From Streptomyces novaecaesareae (lineage in GTDB: Bacteria; Actinomycetota; Actinomycetes; Streptomycetales; Streptomycetaceae): a stretch of 64,000 nucleotides of DNA. The notes below the pieces were generated by a model. The model was not told where the DNA came from. It did not search any database and saw only the letters and a program-made list of their open reading frames with translations. The stretch lies in contig NZ_JNWQ01000035.1 in assembly GCF_000716875.1 (NCBI RefSeq), positions 62,001-126,000 on the forward strand. Direction: 5' to 3'. A program made the translations under genes and the position numbers. This document shows positions 25,274 to 34,189 of this stretch, in pieces (position 1 is the first letter of the stretch; the number at the start of each line of letters is the position of its first letter).

Positions 25274-25420
25274 TAATCTAGCGCCTGTATCGCCCCCGCC
25301 GTCCAGGGGGGACGGCCCCCCGCCCAAGGTCTGCTGGTGCCTTGGGGGGCATCGCCCCAGTCCACGACAGGGGTAGCGTGATCGGGCCGGGCTGTGCGGC
25401 CGGGGCACCCCAGTCGCAGG

Positions 25421-25448
25421 ACACAAACCGGGTGGTATGTATGTTTTG
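25421..25448. promoter_or_regulatory. ARE-like operator near the AfsA gene
   Basis: ACAAACCG (25423-25430) followed by GGTATGTATGTT (25434-25445) closely fits an autoregulatory element and lies about 55-80 bp upstream of the AfsA start. Of the two candidates it is the closer match to the right half-site CGGTATGTTT. Confidence 0.5.
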
Positions 25449-25501
25449 CTCGGGCGTCCATGGCGGCCGCTCGACCGACACCCTGGGAGCGGGGGCCAGT
25501 C

Positions 25502-26602
25502 ATGCCATCGATCGTAGAGCCGGACCCGCACGGCCCGTACGCCCACCCCGGCCCCGAACCGGGCACCGGCGCCGGCACCGGCACCGGCTACGACTTCCAC
25601 GACCGGACCGTCTCCCGGCACCTGGTGCACCGCGCCTCGGTCTCCGAGGTCTTCCTCACCGGCTGGCAGGCCACCGGCCCGTACGACTTCCTGCTCGGCG
25701 CCCAGTGGCCCCGGCTGCACGGCTTCTACCGGCTGCCCGGCGACCGCTACCACGACCCGGTGCTGATGGCCGAGACCGTCCGGCAGGCCGGGCTGCTGAT
25801 CGGCCACGCCGGGTTCGGGGTGCCGCGCGGCCACCACTTCGTCATGGAGGACCTCTCCTACGCGCTCGCCGACCCCGGCCTGCCGGGCCTGGCCGTCAGC
25901 ACGGGACCGGCCTCGCTGATGCTCGCCATCGACTGCGAGGACGTCCGGATGCGGCACGGCCGGCTGGGCTCGCTGCGGGTGCACGCCGACATCACCCGGG
26001 ACGGCCGGCCGATCGGCCGCGGCTCGGGCCAGCTGCGGGTGGTCTCCCCCGCCTCGTACGACCGGCTGCGCGGCCCCGGCCGGCACGCCGTCGCCCCGCT
26101 GCGCCCGCCCGCCCCCACCGCGCCCGAACTCGTCGGCCGGGCGGAGCCCGCGGACGTGGTGCTCAGCCCGACCCTGCGGCCGGACACCTGGGTGCTGCGC
26201 GCCGACGCCGCGCACCCCGTGCTGTTCGACCACGAGCTGGACCACGTGCCCGGGATGCTGGTGCTGGAGGCCGCCCGGCAGGCCGCCCAGCGACTGCGCC
26301 ACCCCGAGCCGGTCGTTCCGGTCGAGCTGGTGACCTCCTTCGACCACTACATAGAGCTGGACCGCCCCTGCTTCGTCCGGGCCGTCCCCGAACCGGGCGC
26401 GGACGGCCGCCGGCTGGCCGTCCGGGTCCAGCTGATCCAGGACGGGCGGACGGCCGCCGAGTGCCGGGTGCTCACCGAACCGCTGGACGGGCCGGTGGAC
26501 GGGCCCGCCGAGGGCCCGACGGTGCCGGCCCGGCGGGACGCCCTGGACGGCTGCCCCGCCACGCCGGCCCTCGGCGGCACCCGGCTGCCGCTGGCCAGCT
26601 GA
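25502..26602 (+). CDS. AfsA/ScbA-family gamma-butyrolactone synthase
   Basis: A 366-residue enzyme expected to condense a beta-ketoacyl-ACP with dihydroxyacetone phosphate, the committed step of A-factor-type autoregulator synthesis. It contains two AfsA hot-dog repeats. The first (about 45-150) starts HLVHRASVSEVFLTGW and carries LMAETVRQAG. The second (about 230-350) carries FDHELDHVPGMLVLEAARQA. The Glu of the first and the Glu/Arg of the second match residues reported as essential in ScbA. It is divergent from a receptor-type repressor. I see no ketoreductase (ScbB/BprA type) nearby. Confidence 0.87.
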   Translation: MPSIVEPDPHGPYAHPGPEPGTGAGTGTGYDFHDRTVSRHLVHRASVSEVFLTGWQATGPYDFLLGAQWPRLHGFYRLPGDRYHDPVLMAETVRQAGLLIGHAGFGVPRGHHFVMEDLSYALADPGLPGLAVSTGPASLMLAIDCEDVRMRHGRLGSLRVHADITRDGRPIGRGSGQLRVVSPASYDRLRGPGRHAVAPLRPPAPTAPELVGRAEPADVVLSPTLRPDTWVLRADAAHPVLFDHELDHVPGMLVLEAARQAAQRLRHPEPVVPVELVTSFDHYIELDRPCFVRAVPEPGADGRRLAVRVQLIQDGRTAAECRVLTEPLDGPVDGPAEGPTVPARRDALDGCPATPALGGTRLPLAS

Positions 26603-26638
26603 GCCGCTGCGCGGGCCGTCGGGCAGCGCCCCGGACCG

Positions 26639-27049
26639 TCAGGCGGCCACCAGCGCCGACGCCGGCCGCCGCCCGGCGTGCATCACGCTGAGGTTGGTCG
26701 CCAGTCTGACCGGGTCCTGGGCGAGCCAGAGCCGCAGCGCCGCTCCCAGGGCGGCGCAGGCCGACTCGATCCGGACATCGGTGATCTGCGCGATCCGGGC
26801 CGCGCCGGGCACCAGCAGGTCGGCCAGCGGGTTCGGCAGCCAGACCGTCAGGGCACACGGCGCGGGCATCGCGAGCGCCCCCAGCAGCCGGTAGGCGTCC
26901 CCCGGCGCGCTGAGCGTGGGAATGATGTCCAGCAGAGCGTCGGCCACCACCTCGGAGACGTCGCTCCGGTGTCCCTGGGCGAGCCGGCGGAGCAACATGC
27001 GCTCGGCGGCGGTGATTCGGACGGTCAGCATGACCTCGTCGCACTCCAT
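26639..27049 (-). CDS. Hypothetical protein, possible ribbon-helix-helix N-terminus
   Basis: A 136-residue protein of unknown function. The first 45 residues (MLTVRITAAERMLLRRLAQGHRSDVSEVV, given in parts: a beta strand LTVRIT, then two predicted helices) have the pattern of a CopG/Arc-like ribbon-helix-helix DNA-binding fold. The remainder is hydrophobic and helical without a transmembrane signature. The start ATG at 27049 has an excellent GGAGG. It converges on the AfsA gene with only 36 bp between, so it might belong functionally to the butyrolactone locus, but nothing in the sequence shows that. Confidence 0.65.
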   Translation of the reverse strand: MECDEVMLTVRITAAERMLLRRLAQGHRSDVSEVVADALLDIIPTLSAPGDAYRLLGALAMPAPCALTVWLPNPLADLLVPGAARIAQITDVRIESACAALGAALRLWLAQDPVRLATNLSVMHAGRRPASALVAA

Positions 27050-27119
27050 TGCGCGATTTCCTCCTCGTTCCTCCCCGTACCGGCGCGGACGGCCGGCACG
27101 AACTACCCCTGTCGCACCT

Positions 27120-27152
27120 CGGCCCGGCCATCTCGTTCGGAAAGCCGGGCCG
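27120..27152 (-). terminator. Terminator of the cytochrome c maturation operon
   Basis: A perfect 9-bp stem (27120-27128 with 27144-27152) with a 15-nt loop lies 20 bp beyond the ccsB stop. Confidence 0.55.
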
Positions 27153-27171
27153 GTGGGTGATTGCGCCCCGG

Positions 27172-28302
27172 TCAGATCCCCGCGTACGAGTGCTTGCCGG
27201 TGACGAAGATGTTCACGCCGTAGTAGTTGAAGAGCCAGCAGGCGAAGGCCGCCAGCGCCAGGTAGGCGGCCTTGCGGCCCTTCCAGCCGGCCGTCGCGCG
27301 GGCGTGCAGGTAGCAGGCGTAGGCGACCCAGGTGATGAACGACCAGGTCTCCTTCGGGTCCCACTCCCAGTACTTGCCCCAGGCCGCCTCGGCCCAGATC
27401 GCGCCCGCGATGATGGTGAAGGTCCAGAGCGGGAAGACCAGGGCGTTGATCCGGTAGGACAGCTTGTCGAAGGTGGACGCGGCGGGCAGCCGGCGCCAGA
27501 TCGAGGCCGAGGTGCCCAGCGGGCCGGTGGTCAGGCCGGCCGCCATCCGCTTGTCGAAGGAGTCCTTGCCCAGGTACAGCAGCGTGGCGATGAACGCCGC
27601 GTAGAAGGCACCGCCGCAGAAGATCGCGGTCGAGACGTGGATCGCCAGCCACGGCGAGTGCAGCGCCGGGACGAGCTGCTCGGAATCGGTGTACAGCACC
27701 GTGGTCGCGATGCCGAGGGTCAGCAGCCCCGCGAGGACGACCGGCAGGCCGAGCCAGCGGACGTTCTTCCTCGCCGCCAGCAGCACCAGGTAGGCGGCCG
27801 TCATGGCGAAGGCGAAGGCGCAGGAGAACTCGTACATGTTGCCCCACGGCCAGCGGGACACCGACAGACCGCGGGTGACGATGCCGCCGGCGTGCAGCAG
27901 GGCCCCGAGCACGGTGAGCGAGACCGCGATCCGGCCGGCCAGGTCGGCCTTCTCGTTGGTGCCGGCCGCGCCCGGGCCGTCCTCCTCGTCGGTGCCGCGC
28001 CCGCTGGTGACCACCGTCGCGCCCTCGCCCGCGATCGCGGTGCGGGTGAGCGTGGTGGTGCCGCCGCCCGCCCCCGCCACGGTGACGGTGACCTTCTTCC
28101 CGGTCTTCTTCCCGGCCGTGGCGACGGTCTCGGCCAGGCTGCCGGACTGCTCCTTCGAGCGGACGGCGACGGCGCCCTTGCTGCCGAAGGTCCACTCGAT
28201 CATGTGGGCGAACATGGCGAGCGTGTAGACCACCATCGCCGAATAGATCAGCTTGTTGGAGAGGTCGGCCAGCTGTGGGTCGACCGCCGAGGCGAGTTGC
28301 AC
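27172..28302 (-). CDS. ccsB: Cytochrome c biogenesis protein CcsB (haem channel)
   Basis: A 376-residue polytopic membrane protein, partner of ResB in System II cytochrome c maturation; it moves and presents haem outside the membrane. The tryptophan-rich WWD-type segment WEWDPKETWSFITW lies near residue 320, with conserved His residues in flanking helices. An unusual Gly/Thr-rich insertion with GAGGGTTTLTRTAI (about 60-110) sits between the first and second helices. The start is GTG 28302, three bases after the resB stop. It is the last gene of the tlpA-ccdA-resB-ccsB operon. Confidence 0.9.
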   Translation of the reverse strand: MQLASAVDPQLADLSNKLIYSAMVVYTLAMFAHMIEWTFGSKGAVAVRSKEQSGSLAETVATAGKKTGKKVTVTVAGAGGGTTTLTRTAIAGEGATVVTSGRGTDEEDGPGAAGTNEKADLAGRIAVSLTVLGALLHAGGIVTRGLSVSRWPWGNMYEFSCAFAFAMTAAYLVLLAARKNVRWLGLPVVLAGLLTLGIATTVLYTDSEQLVPALHSPWLAIHVSTAIFCGGAFYAAFIATLLYLGKDSFDKRMAAGLTTGPLGTSASIWRRLPAASTFDKLSYRINALVFPLWTFTIIAGAIWAEAAWGKYWEWDPKETWSFITWVAYACYLHARATAGWKGRKAAYLALAAFACWLFNYYGVNIFVTGKHSYAGI

Positions 28303-28305
28303 CGT

Positions 28306-30090
28306 CTACTCCTTGGAGTTCTGGTCGGCAGGGACTGCGGGGTCTGAGGCCTCGGCCTCGGGGTCGTCGGGTACTGCGTCGGGCGCGGCGGCGGCTTCCT
28401 CGCCGTCCGGAGCCCGGGTGTCGTCCTCGTCCTCGTCCTCGTCCTCGGAGGCGGGGGCGTCGTCCTGGAGGTCCACCGCGAGCTCGGCCAGCTCCTCGGC
28501 GATCTTCGCCGACTCGCTGCGGGCCAGGCCGGCCAGCTCCACCTGGGTGCCGCCGCCGGGCAGGGCGACCGCCCGCACCCAGATCCGGCGGCGCTGGATG
28601 AACAGCGAGCCGATCAGGCCGAGGATCGCCAGCACGGCGCCGGCCAGCGCGATCTCGTTGCCGGGGCGGTGCGAGACGTTGAAGCTGGCCCACTGCTTGT
28701 AGCCCTCGAAGGTGACGGAGCCGTAGCCGTCGGGGAGGGTCCAGCCCTGGCCGGGCTTGAGCCGGGCCTTGGCCGGCTGGCCGTCCTGGGTCAGCTGGGT
28801 GAGCTTGCGGGTGTTGAGCTGGTAGATGTTCTGCGGCAGGCCGGAGTCGGTGCCGAGGTCGCCCGCGAAGGCGTTCAGCACCAGCTCGGGGGCGGCGTCG
28901 CCGGGGAACAGCGAGATCGGGCCGGTGCCCTCGAAGCTCAGCGGCGCGGTCGGCAGGAAGAAGCCGGAGAAGCCCAGCTGGGTCTTGTTGCCGTCCGGGC
29001 CCAGGCCGTAGTCGGAGGCCTTCACGACGCCGGTGGAGGTCATGTTGCCGTCCTGCGGCAGGAAGGGGACGGCGCCCTTGAAGACGACGTCGCCGTTGCC
29101 GTTGCGGACGGTGATGACCGGGGCGTAGCCGTGGCCGATCAGGTAGACCTTGCTGCCGCCGATCTCCAGCGGGTGGTTGACCTCGATCGTCGACTTCTTC
29201 AGCTTCGACTCGTCGCTGCCCTGGTAGTACTCGACGTTCGCGGTGAACTGCCGGGCGGCGCCGATCTGGTCGCCCTTGGTCTGGAACTTCGAGGTGAAGC
29301 CGTCCAGCTTCAGGTAGAACGGGTCGAGGTCCTGGTTGCCGTAGAACCGGGTGCCGTTGAAGTCGTCGAGCTGGGTGATGGTGTTCGAGTAGCCCTCGCC
29401 CTCGACCATCAGCTTGCCGCCGGTGCCGGAGGCCAGGCTGGCCCAGGCGAAGCCGCCGAGCAGGGCGAACAGCGACAGGTGGAAGAGCAGGTTGCCGACC
29501 TCGCGCAGGTAGCCCTTCTCGGCGGCCACCGCGCCGCCGGACAGGTCGGCGCGGAAGCGGCGCCTGCGCAGCAGCCGGTGTGCGGCGGCGTTCACCGCGG
29601 CGGGGTCCGCCTCGGTGCGCCAGGCCGCGTACACCGGCATCCGGGTCAGGTTGCGCGGCGCGGCCGGCGGCTGGGCGCGCAGCACGCCGACGAACTGCCA
29701 GGTGCGCGGGACGATGCAGCCGGCCAGCGAGACGAACAGCAGGATGTAGATCGCGGAGAACCAGATCGAGCTGTAGACGTCGAACAGCTGGAGCTTCTCG
29801 TAGAGCGGCGCGACCGTGGTGTGCTGCGCCTTCCAGGCCTCGACCTTCAGCTGGCCCTGACCGTTCTGGTACTGCGGGATCAGCGAGCCGGGGATGGCGG
29901 CCAGCGAGAGCAGGAAGAGCAGGATCAGGGCGACCCGCATCGAGGTCAGCTGGCGCCACATCCAGCGCGCCCAGCCGAACGCCCCTATGCCGGTCGGGCC
30001 GTCGGACTCGACCGGCGCGGTGCTGAGCCGCTCGGCGGCGCTGTCGTCCGGCGCCGGCGGCTGCTCGGTCTCGGTCGTGGTGTTGCTCAC
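28306..30090 (-). CDS. resB: Cytochrome c biogenesis protein ResB
   Basis: A 594-residue membrane protein that, with CcsB, forms the cytochrome c synthetase of System II. Transmembrane helices lie near residues 50-75, 105-130, 205-230 and 495-520. The large extracytoplasmic domain between the third and fourth contains DGNMTSTGVVKASDYGLG. The C-terminal tail is strongly acidic with a long Glu/Asp run (near 545-560). The start is GTG at 30090 (MSNTTTETEQPP), two bases after the ccdA stop is reached on the other side. Spacing indicates tight coupling within the operon. Confidence 0.9.
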   Translation of the reverse strand: MSNTTTETEQPPAPDDSAAERLSTAPVESDGPTGIGAFGWARWMWRQLTSMRVALILLFLLSLAAIPGSLIPQYQNGQGQLKVEAWKAQHTTVAPLYEKLQLFDVYSSIWFSAIYILLFVSLAGCIVPRTWQFVGVLRAQPPAAPRNLTRMPVYAAWRTEADPAAVNAAAHRLLRRRRFRADLSGGAVAAEKGYLREVGNLLFHLSLFALLGGFAWASLASGTGGKLMVEGEGYSNTITQLDDFNGTRFYGNQDLDPFYLKLDGFTSKFQTKGDQIGAARQFTANVEYYQGSDESKLKKSTIEVNHPLEIGGSKVYLIGHGYAPVITVRNGNGDVVFKGAVPFLPQDGNMTSTGVVKASDYGLGPDGNKTQLGFSGFFLPTAPLSFEGTGPISLFPGDAAPELVLNAFAGDLGTDSGLPQNIYQLNTRKLTQLTQDGQPAKARLKPGQGWTLPDGYGSVTFEGYKQWASFNVSHRPGNEIALAGAVLAILGLIGSLFIQRRRIWVRAVALPGGGTQVELAGLARSESAKIAEELAELAVDLQDDAPASEDEDEDEDDTRAPDGEEAAAAPDAVPDDPEAEASDPAVPADQNSKE

Positions 30091-30092
30091 GG

Positions 30093-30884
30093 TCAGATTC
30101 CGATCCGGAAGTCGGCGGTCCAGGACTGCAGTTGGCTCATCATGGAGTCCCAGGCCCCGGTGACGAGCAGCAGACCGACCGCGACGAGCATGCCGCCGCC
30201 GATCCGCATCACGAGCGGGTAGTGCTGCTTGACCCACCCGAAGGCGCCCAGCGCCCGGCGGAAGGCCACCGCGGCCAGGATGAACGGTACGCCGAGGCCC
30301 AGGCAGTAGAAGGTCGTCAGCAGCGCGCCACGCTGGGCGTCGGCCTGGTTGAGCGCCAGGTTCTGCACGGCGGTCAGGGTCGGCCCCATGCAGGGCGTCC
30401 AGCCGACGCCGAAGACCACCCCGAGCATCGGGGCGCCCAGCAGGCCGACGGCCGGGCGGCGGTGCGAGCGGACCTCGCGCATGCTCAGCCCGGGCACCAG
30501 GCCCATGAAGGCCAGGCCCATCAGCACGGTGAGCGAGCCCAGCACGATGTTGATGGTCCGCTTGTAGTCCTGCAGTTCCTGGCCGAAGTAGCCGAACAGC
30601 GCGCCGGTGGAGACGAACACCGCGGTGAAGCCGAGGATGAACAGGGCCACGCCGAGCAGCATCCGGCCGCGCCGGGTGCCGCGGGCGTCCGCGAGGTCGG
30701 CGGCGGAGAACCCGGTCACGTACGAGAGGTAGCCGGGGACCAGCGGCAGCACGCAGGGCGAGAAGAACGACGCCAGCCCCGCCAGCAGCGCGACCGGGGC
30801 GGCGACCAGCAGCGCACCGCTCTGCACGGTCGAGGTGGTGTCGGCCAGCTGGAGCCCGGCCGACTGCAGGGGCGGCAGGCTCAC
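30093..30884 (-). CDS. ccdA: Thiol-disulfide transporter CcdA
   Basis: A 263-residue protein with six hydrophobic helices that carries reducing power across the membrane to keep apocytochrome haem-binding cysteines reduced. The two redox cysteines are in FFSPCVLPLVPGYLSY and VGWTPCMGPTLTA. The start is GTG 30884, overlapping the stop of the upstream TlpA gene by four bases (GTGA). It belongs to the same operon as tlpA, resB and ccsB. Confidence 0.9.
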   Translation of the reverse strand: MSLPPLQSAGLQLADTTSTVQSGALLVAAPVALLAGLASFFSPCVLPLVPGYLSYVTGFSAADLADARGTRRGRMLLGVALFILGFTAVFVSTGALFGYFGQELQDYKRTINIVLGSLTVLMGLAFMGLVPGLSMREVRSHRRPAVGLLGAPMLGVVFGVGWTPCMGPTLTAVQNLALNQADAQRGALLTTFYCLGLGVPFILAAVAFRRALGAFGWVKQHYPLVMRIGGGMLVAVGLLLVTGAWDSMMSQLQSWTADFRIGI

Positions 30885-31498
30885 TGCTTCTGCTCCGCGA
30901 CCACCGGCTGCAGGATCGACTCCAGCGCGTCCTCGGTGGTGCCGCCGACGGCGCGGGCGGCGAGCTTGCCGTCGCGGTCGACGATCAGCGTGGTCGGGAT
31001 GGACTGCGGGTTGAGGCTGCCCTTGGCGAACTTGAGCAGCTGGGTCCCGGCCGGGTCGAAGATGCTCGGGAAGGTGACGCCCTGCTCCTGCTCGAAGCGG
31101 ACGGCGTTGTTCTTCTCGGTGTCCCGGGTGTTGATGCCGAGGAACTGGACGCCCTGGTCCTTGTACTTCTCCGAGACGGCCTGCAGGCTCTTCGCCTCGG
31201 CCCGGCACGGCCCGCACCAGGAGCCCCAGACGTTGAGCACGACGACCTTGCCCCGGTAGTCGGAGAGCTTGGCCGGGGCGCCCTCCAGGGTCTCCCCGAC
31301 GATGTCCGGCGCGTCCGCGCGCTTGCCGACGTCCGCCTTCGACAGGTTGGTGTTCTTGACCGTGACGAAGCCGACCTGGCCCTCGCCGCTGCCCGACGAT
31401 CCCGAGGAGGAGCAGCCGGTGAGGGCGAGCGCAGCGGCGGCGGCGATGGCGGCAGCGGCTGCGGCGACACGGGGACGGGGGCGCGTCATGGCAGACAT
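30881..31498 (-). CDS. resA: TlpA/ResA-like thiol-disulfide oxidoreductase lipoprotein
   Basis: A 205-residue exported thioredoxin-like protein that reduces apocytochrome c thiols, re-reduced by CcdA. The lipobox LALTGC near residue 29 suggests membrane anchoring. The active site WGSWCGPCRAEAKSL is near residue 92, and the cis-Pro segment SIPTTLIVDRDG follows. The start may be ATG 31498 or the internal ATG at 31489. It is the first gene of the four-gene operon, separated from the upstream phosphatase gene by a hairpin. Confidence 0.88.
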   Translation of the reverse strand: MSAMTRPRPRVAAAAAAIAAAAALALTGCSSSGSSGSGEGQVGFVTVKNTNLSKADVGKRADAPDIVGETLEGAPAKLSDYRGKVVVLNVWGSWCGPCRAEAKSLQAVSEKYKDQGVQFLGINTRDTEKNNAVRFEQEQGVTFPSIFDPAGTQLLKFAKGSLNPQSIPTTLIVDRDGKLAARAVGGTTEDALESILQPVVAEQKQ

Positions 31499-31581
31499 GT
31501 GAAAAGTTTCGCATGGAGTTCCGGGCAGGTTCGGGGGGGTCCTGCCTTGCGCGTCGCACCGCCTCTGACCTGCGACGAAAT

Positions 31582-31611
31582 CGGGTCACCCGGCGCTCGC
31601 CGGGTGACCCG
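31582..31611 (-). terminator. Terminator of hemL-phosphatase unit
   Basis: Perfect 14-bp arms 31582-31595 and 31598-31611, between the phosphatase gene and resA. Confidence 0.65.
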
Positions 31612-31707
31612 AAGTCATACTTACATACCGCTTACGCGCCGTGCGCGCGGGCGTGTGACGCCGCTCGCACGCCGCCTCGCGACACCGCTCGCACGCCCGT
31701 ACCGGAG

Positions 31708-32391
31708 CTAGGCGCCGAAGCTCTTGCCCACCGGCTTGTCGCCCTTGCGGCCCTTGCCCACCAGGTGCGCGGGCAGCAGGTCGCGGGCCGGCTCGCGGTA
31801 GCCGACCGAGACGATCCGGTCGCCCTCGAAGGTGAAGCTGGTCAGCGAGGCCAGCGAGCACTGCCGGTTGCGCGGGTCGTGCCAGAGCCGGCGGCGCTCG
31901 ACGAAGGAGCGGACGATCCAGATCGGCAGCTGGTGGCTGACGCAGACCGCCTCGTGCCCGCGCGCGGCGTCCCGGGCGGCGCCGAGCGCGCCCATCATCC
32001 GCACCACCTGGTCGAGGTACGGCTCGCCCCACGAGGGCTTGAACGGGTTGGTGAGGTACTTCCAGTACCCCGGGTTGCGCAGCGAGCCGTCGCCGACCCC
32101 GAAGGTCTTGCCCTCGAAGATGTTCTCCGCCTCGATCAGCCGCGCGTCCGCCGCGACGTCCAGGCCGTGCGCCTTGGCGATCGGCTCGGCGGTCTCCTGG
32201 GCCCGCTCCAGCGGCGAGGCCACCACGTGGGTGATGTCCCGGTCGGCCAGGTCCTCGGCCACCCGGTCGGCCATCCGCCGGCCCAGCTCGGACAGGTGGT
32301 AGCCCGGGAGGCGGCCGTACAGGATGCCCTCCGGGTTGTGCACCTCACCGTGGCGCATCACGTGGACGACGGTGATCTCTTTGGCGCTCAC
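31708..32391 (-). CDS. Histidine phosphatase superfamily protein
   Basis: A 227-residue phosphoglycerate mutase-like phosphatase. The catalytic motif HVMRHGEVHNPEG is at the N-terminus (phospho-His in RHG) and the second His is in VCVSHQLPI. The substrate is unknown; family members dephosphorylate sugars, nucleotides or proteins. The start is GTG 32391, 30 bp downstream of the hemL stop, so it is likely co-transcribed with hemL. The same order, hemL-phosphatase-resA, is, from memory, conserved in Streptomyces. Confidence 0.87.
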   Translation of the reverse strand: MSAKEITVVHVMRHGEVHNPEGILYGRLPGYHLSELGRRMADRVAEDLADRDITHVVASPLERAQETAEPIAKAHGLDVAADARLIEAENIFEGKTFGVGDGSLRNPGYWKYLTNPFKPSWGEPYLDQVVRMMGALGAARDAARGHEAVCVSHQLPIWIVRSFVERRRLWHDPRNRQCSLASLTSFTFEGDRIVSVGYREPARDLLPAHLVGKGRKGDKPVGKSFGA

Positions 32392-32421
32392 TTCTCAACT
32401 GCTCCTGGGGCTCGGAATTGA

Positions 32422-33750
32422 CTAGGCCGTGGCGGCGGCAGCGGCGCGCGCGGCGGCCGGCAGGGCGGCGGCGATCCGCTCGATCGCCCGCTCGTCGTGG
32501 GACGCCGAGACGAACCAGGACTCGAAGGCGGACGGCGGCAGGTAGACGCCCTCGGCCAGCATCGCGTGGAAGAAGGCGGTGAAACGGTACGCCTCCTGGG
32601 TCTTCGCCTCGTCGTAGTTGGTGACGGCGGCCTCGGTGAAGAACACCGAGAACATGTTCCCGGCGGTCTGCAGCCGGTGCGCCACGCCCTCCTTGGTCAG
32701 CGCCTCGGAGACCAGGCCGGACACCTCGGCGGCGACCCGGTCCACCGTCGCGTACACCTCGTCGGTGCAGCCGCGCAGCTGGGCCAGACCGGCCGCGGTG
32801 GCGATCGGGTTCCCGGACAGGGTGCCCGCCTGGTAGACCGGGCCGGCCGGGGCCAGGTGCGCCATCACGTCGGCGCGGCCGCCGAAGGCCGCGGCCGGGA
32901 AGCCGCCGCCCATGACCTTGCCGAAGGTCAGCAGGTCGGGCGCCCAGCCCTCGTGCGCCGCCTCCAGGCCGTACCAGCCGGCCTTGGAGACGCGGAAGCC
33001 GGTCATCACCTCGTCGGAGATGAACAGCGCGCCGTTCTCCCGGCAGAGCCGGGCCAGGCCCCCGTTGAAGCCGGGCAGCGGCGGGACGACGCCCATGTTG
33101 CCGGGCGAGGCCTCGGTGATCACGCAGGCGATCTCGCCCGGGTGGGCCGCGAAGGCCCGCTCGACGGCGGCCAGGTCGTTGTACGGCAGCACGATGGTGT
33201 CGCCGGCCTGGGCGCCGGTGACACCGGGGGTGTCCGGCAGGCCGAAGGTGGCCACCCCGGAACCGGCGGCGGCCAGCAGCGCGTCCACGTGACCGTGGTA
33301 GCACCCGGCGAACTTCACCACCTTCGCGCGGCCGGTGAAGCCGCGGGCCAGCCGGATCGCGGACATGGTGGCCTCGGTGCCGGAGGAGACCAGGCGGACC
33401 TGCTCGACCGGGGCGACCCGGGCGACGATCTCCTCGGCCAGCTCGACCTCGCCCTGGCCGGGCGTACCGAAGGAGGTGCCGAGGGTGACGGCCTGCTGGA
33501 CGGCGTCGATCACCGCGGGGTGCGCGTGGCCGAGGATCATCGGGCCCCACGAGCACACCAGGTCGACGTACTCGCGGCCGTCGGCGTCGGTGAGGTAGGG
33601 GCCAGTGCCGGACACCATGAAGCGCGGCGTGCCGCCGACCGCGCGGAAGGCGCGCACCGGCGAGTTGACGCCGCCGGGCGTCACCACGGAGGCGCGATCG
33701 AACAGCGACTGGGACTGGGGGGCTTCGTAGGGGTAGCTCACGGGAGACAT
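32422..33750 (-). CDS. hemL: Glutamate-1-semialdehyde 2,1-aminomutase
   Basis: A 442-residue PLP enzyme converting glutamate-1-semialdehyde into 5-aminolevulinate, the second step of the C5 haem pathway begun by HemA (encoded at 49-50 kb). The N-terminal [19 protein letters not shown] is diagnostic; the PLP lysine is in [17 protein letters not shown] near residue 280. The ATG at 33750 gives the family N-terminus; in-frame ATGs up to 33816 are possible but lie within the putative control region. Two inverted repeats upstream suggest regulation. Confidence 0.92.
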   Translation of the reverse strand: MSPVSYPYEAPQSQSLFDRASVVTPGGVNSPVRAFRAVGGTPRFMVSGTGPYLTDADGREYVDLVCSWGPMILGHAHPAVIDAVQQAVTLGTSFGTPGQGEVELAEEIVARVAPVEQVRLVSSGTEATMSAIRLARGFTGRAKVVKFAGCYHGHVDALLAAAGSGVATFGLPDTPGVTGAQAGDTIVLPYNDLAAVERAFAAHPGEIACVITEASPGNMGVVPPLPGFNGGLARLCRENGALFISDEVMTGFRVSKAGWYGLEAAHEGWAPDLLTFGKVMGGGFPAAAFGGRADVMAHLAPAGPVYQAGTLSGNPIATAAGLAQLRGCTDEVYATVDRVAAEVSGLVSEALTKEGVAHRLQTAGNMFSVFFTEAAVTNYDEAKTQEAYRFTAFFHAMLAEGVYLPPSAFESWFVSASHDERAIERIAAALPAAARAAAAATA

Positions 33751-34189
33751 GGTCTCAAATCGTGTCCTTGAGCTCTGCATGTCGGACCCGATCATCTGGA
33801 ACGATGATCCGGGCACCGTTGTCTGTACGGTTGTCCCGACAGACGGGGCCGCTGACTGCTCCGCGGGGCGGACACGTCAGACTGGGCACGCAGGGTGCGC
33901 GAGCGCTCCGGTTGTGTGCAGGGGTGTGGAGAGGACTGCCGCGTACCGCGAGTGGGTACGGCGGCGCATGACGGGTAAGGAGCACGTCCGGTGGGACGCC
34001 TGGCGTGCGGGGGTCTGTCGATTCCGGCGAATTCCGGTGAGGATGGTCCGAGTGTCCGAGGCGCAGGACGGCTACGACGAGGCTGCGGGGGGCTCCCGCA
34101 GGCCCGCCGAGGCCGCACGCGGGGGTACGGGAGCGGGTACGGGTCGTGGTCGTCGCGGTGGTGAGAGGCGGGGTGAGGGACGCGTGGGG
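33751..34189. other. 439-bp divergent region between hemL and a hypothetical gene
   Basis: It contains two inverted repeats close to hemL (33790-33809 and 33821-33844). The right half (about 34040-34189) is open in the frame of the downstream gene, so that gene could begin earlier. However, the encoded Gly/Arg-rich stretch is low-complexity. Confidence 0.45.
33790..33809. promoter_or_regulatory. Perfect inverted repeat upstream of hemL
   Basis: GATCATC (33790-33796) and GATGATC (33803-33809) are exact inverted copies with a 6-bp spacer, 40 bp before the hemL ATG. A second pair, GTCTGT/ACAGAC, spans 33821-33844. Either could bind a regulator or form an RNA stem; no family is recognised. Confidence 0.4.

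Larger units (their letters stand above)
25151..25501. other. 351-bp divergent control region of the butyrolactone locus
   Basis: This region lies between the receptor 2 and AfsA genes. It holds two sequences resembling autoregulatory elements (separate entries), one near each gene, and otherwise GC-rich sequence without an ORF of coding character. Confidence 0.6.

Noticed and set aside
26639..29959. 1106-codon open frame over the resB/ccsB genes
   Set aside because: It is an out-of-frame shadow of ccsB and resB. Only its last 136 codons (27049-26639) have coding character and a ribosome-binding site, and these are annotated separately.
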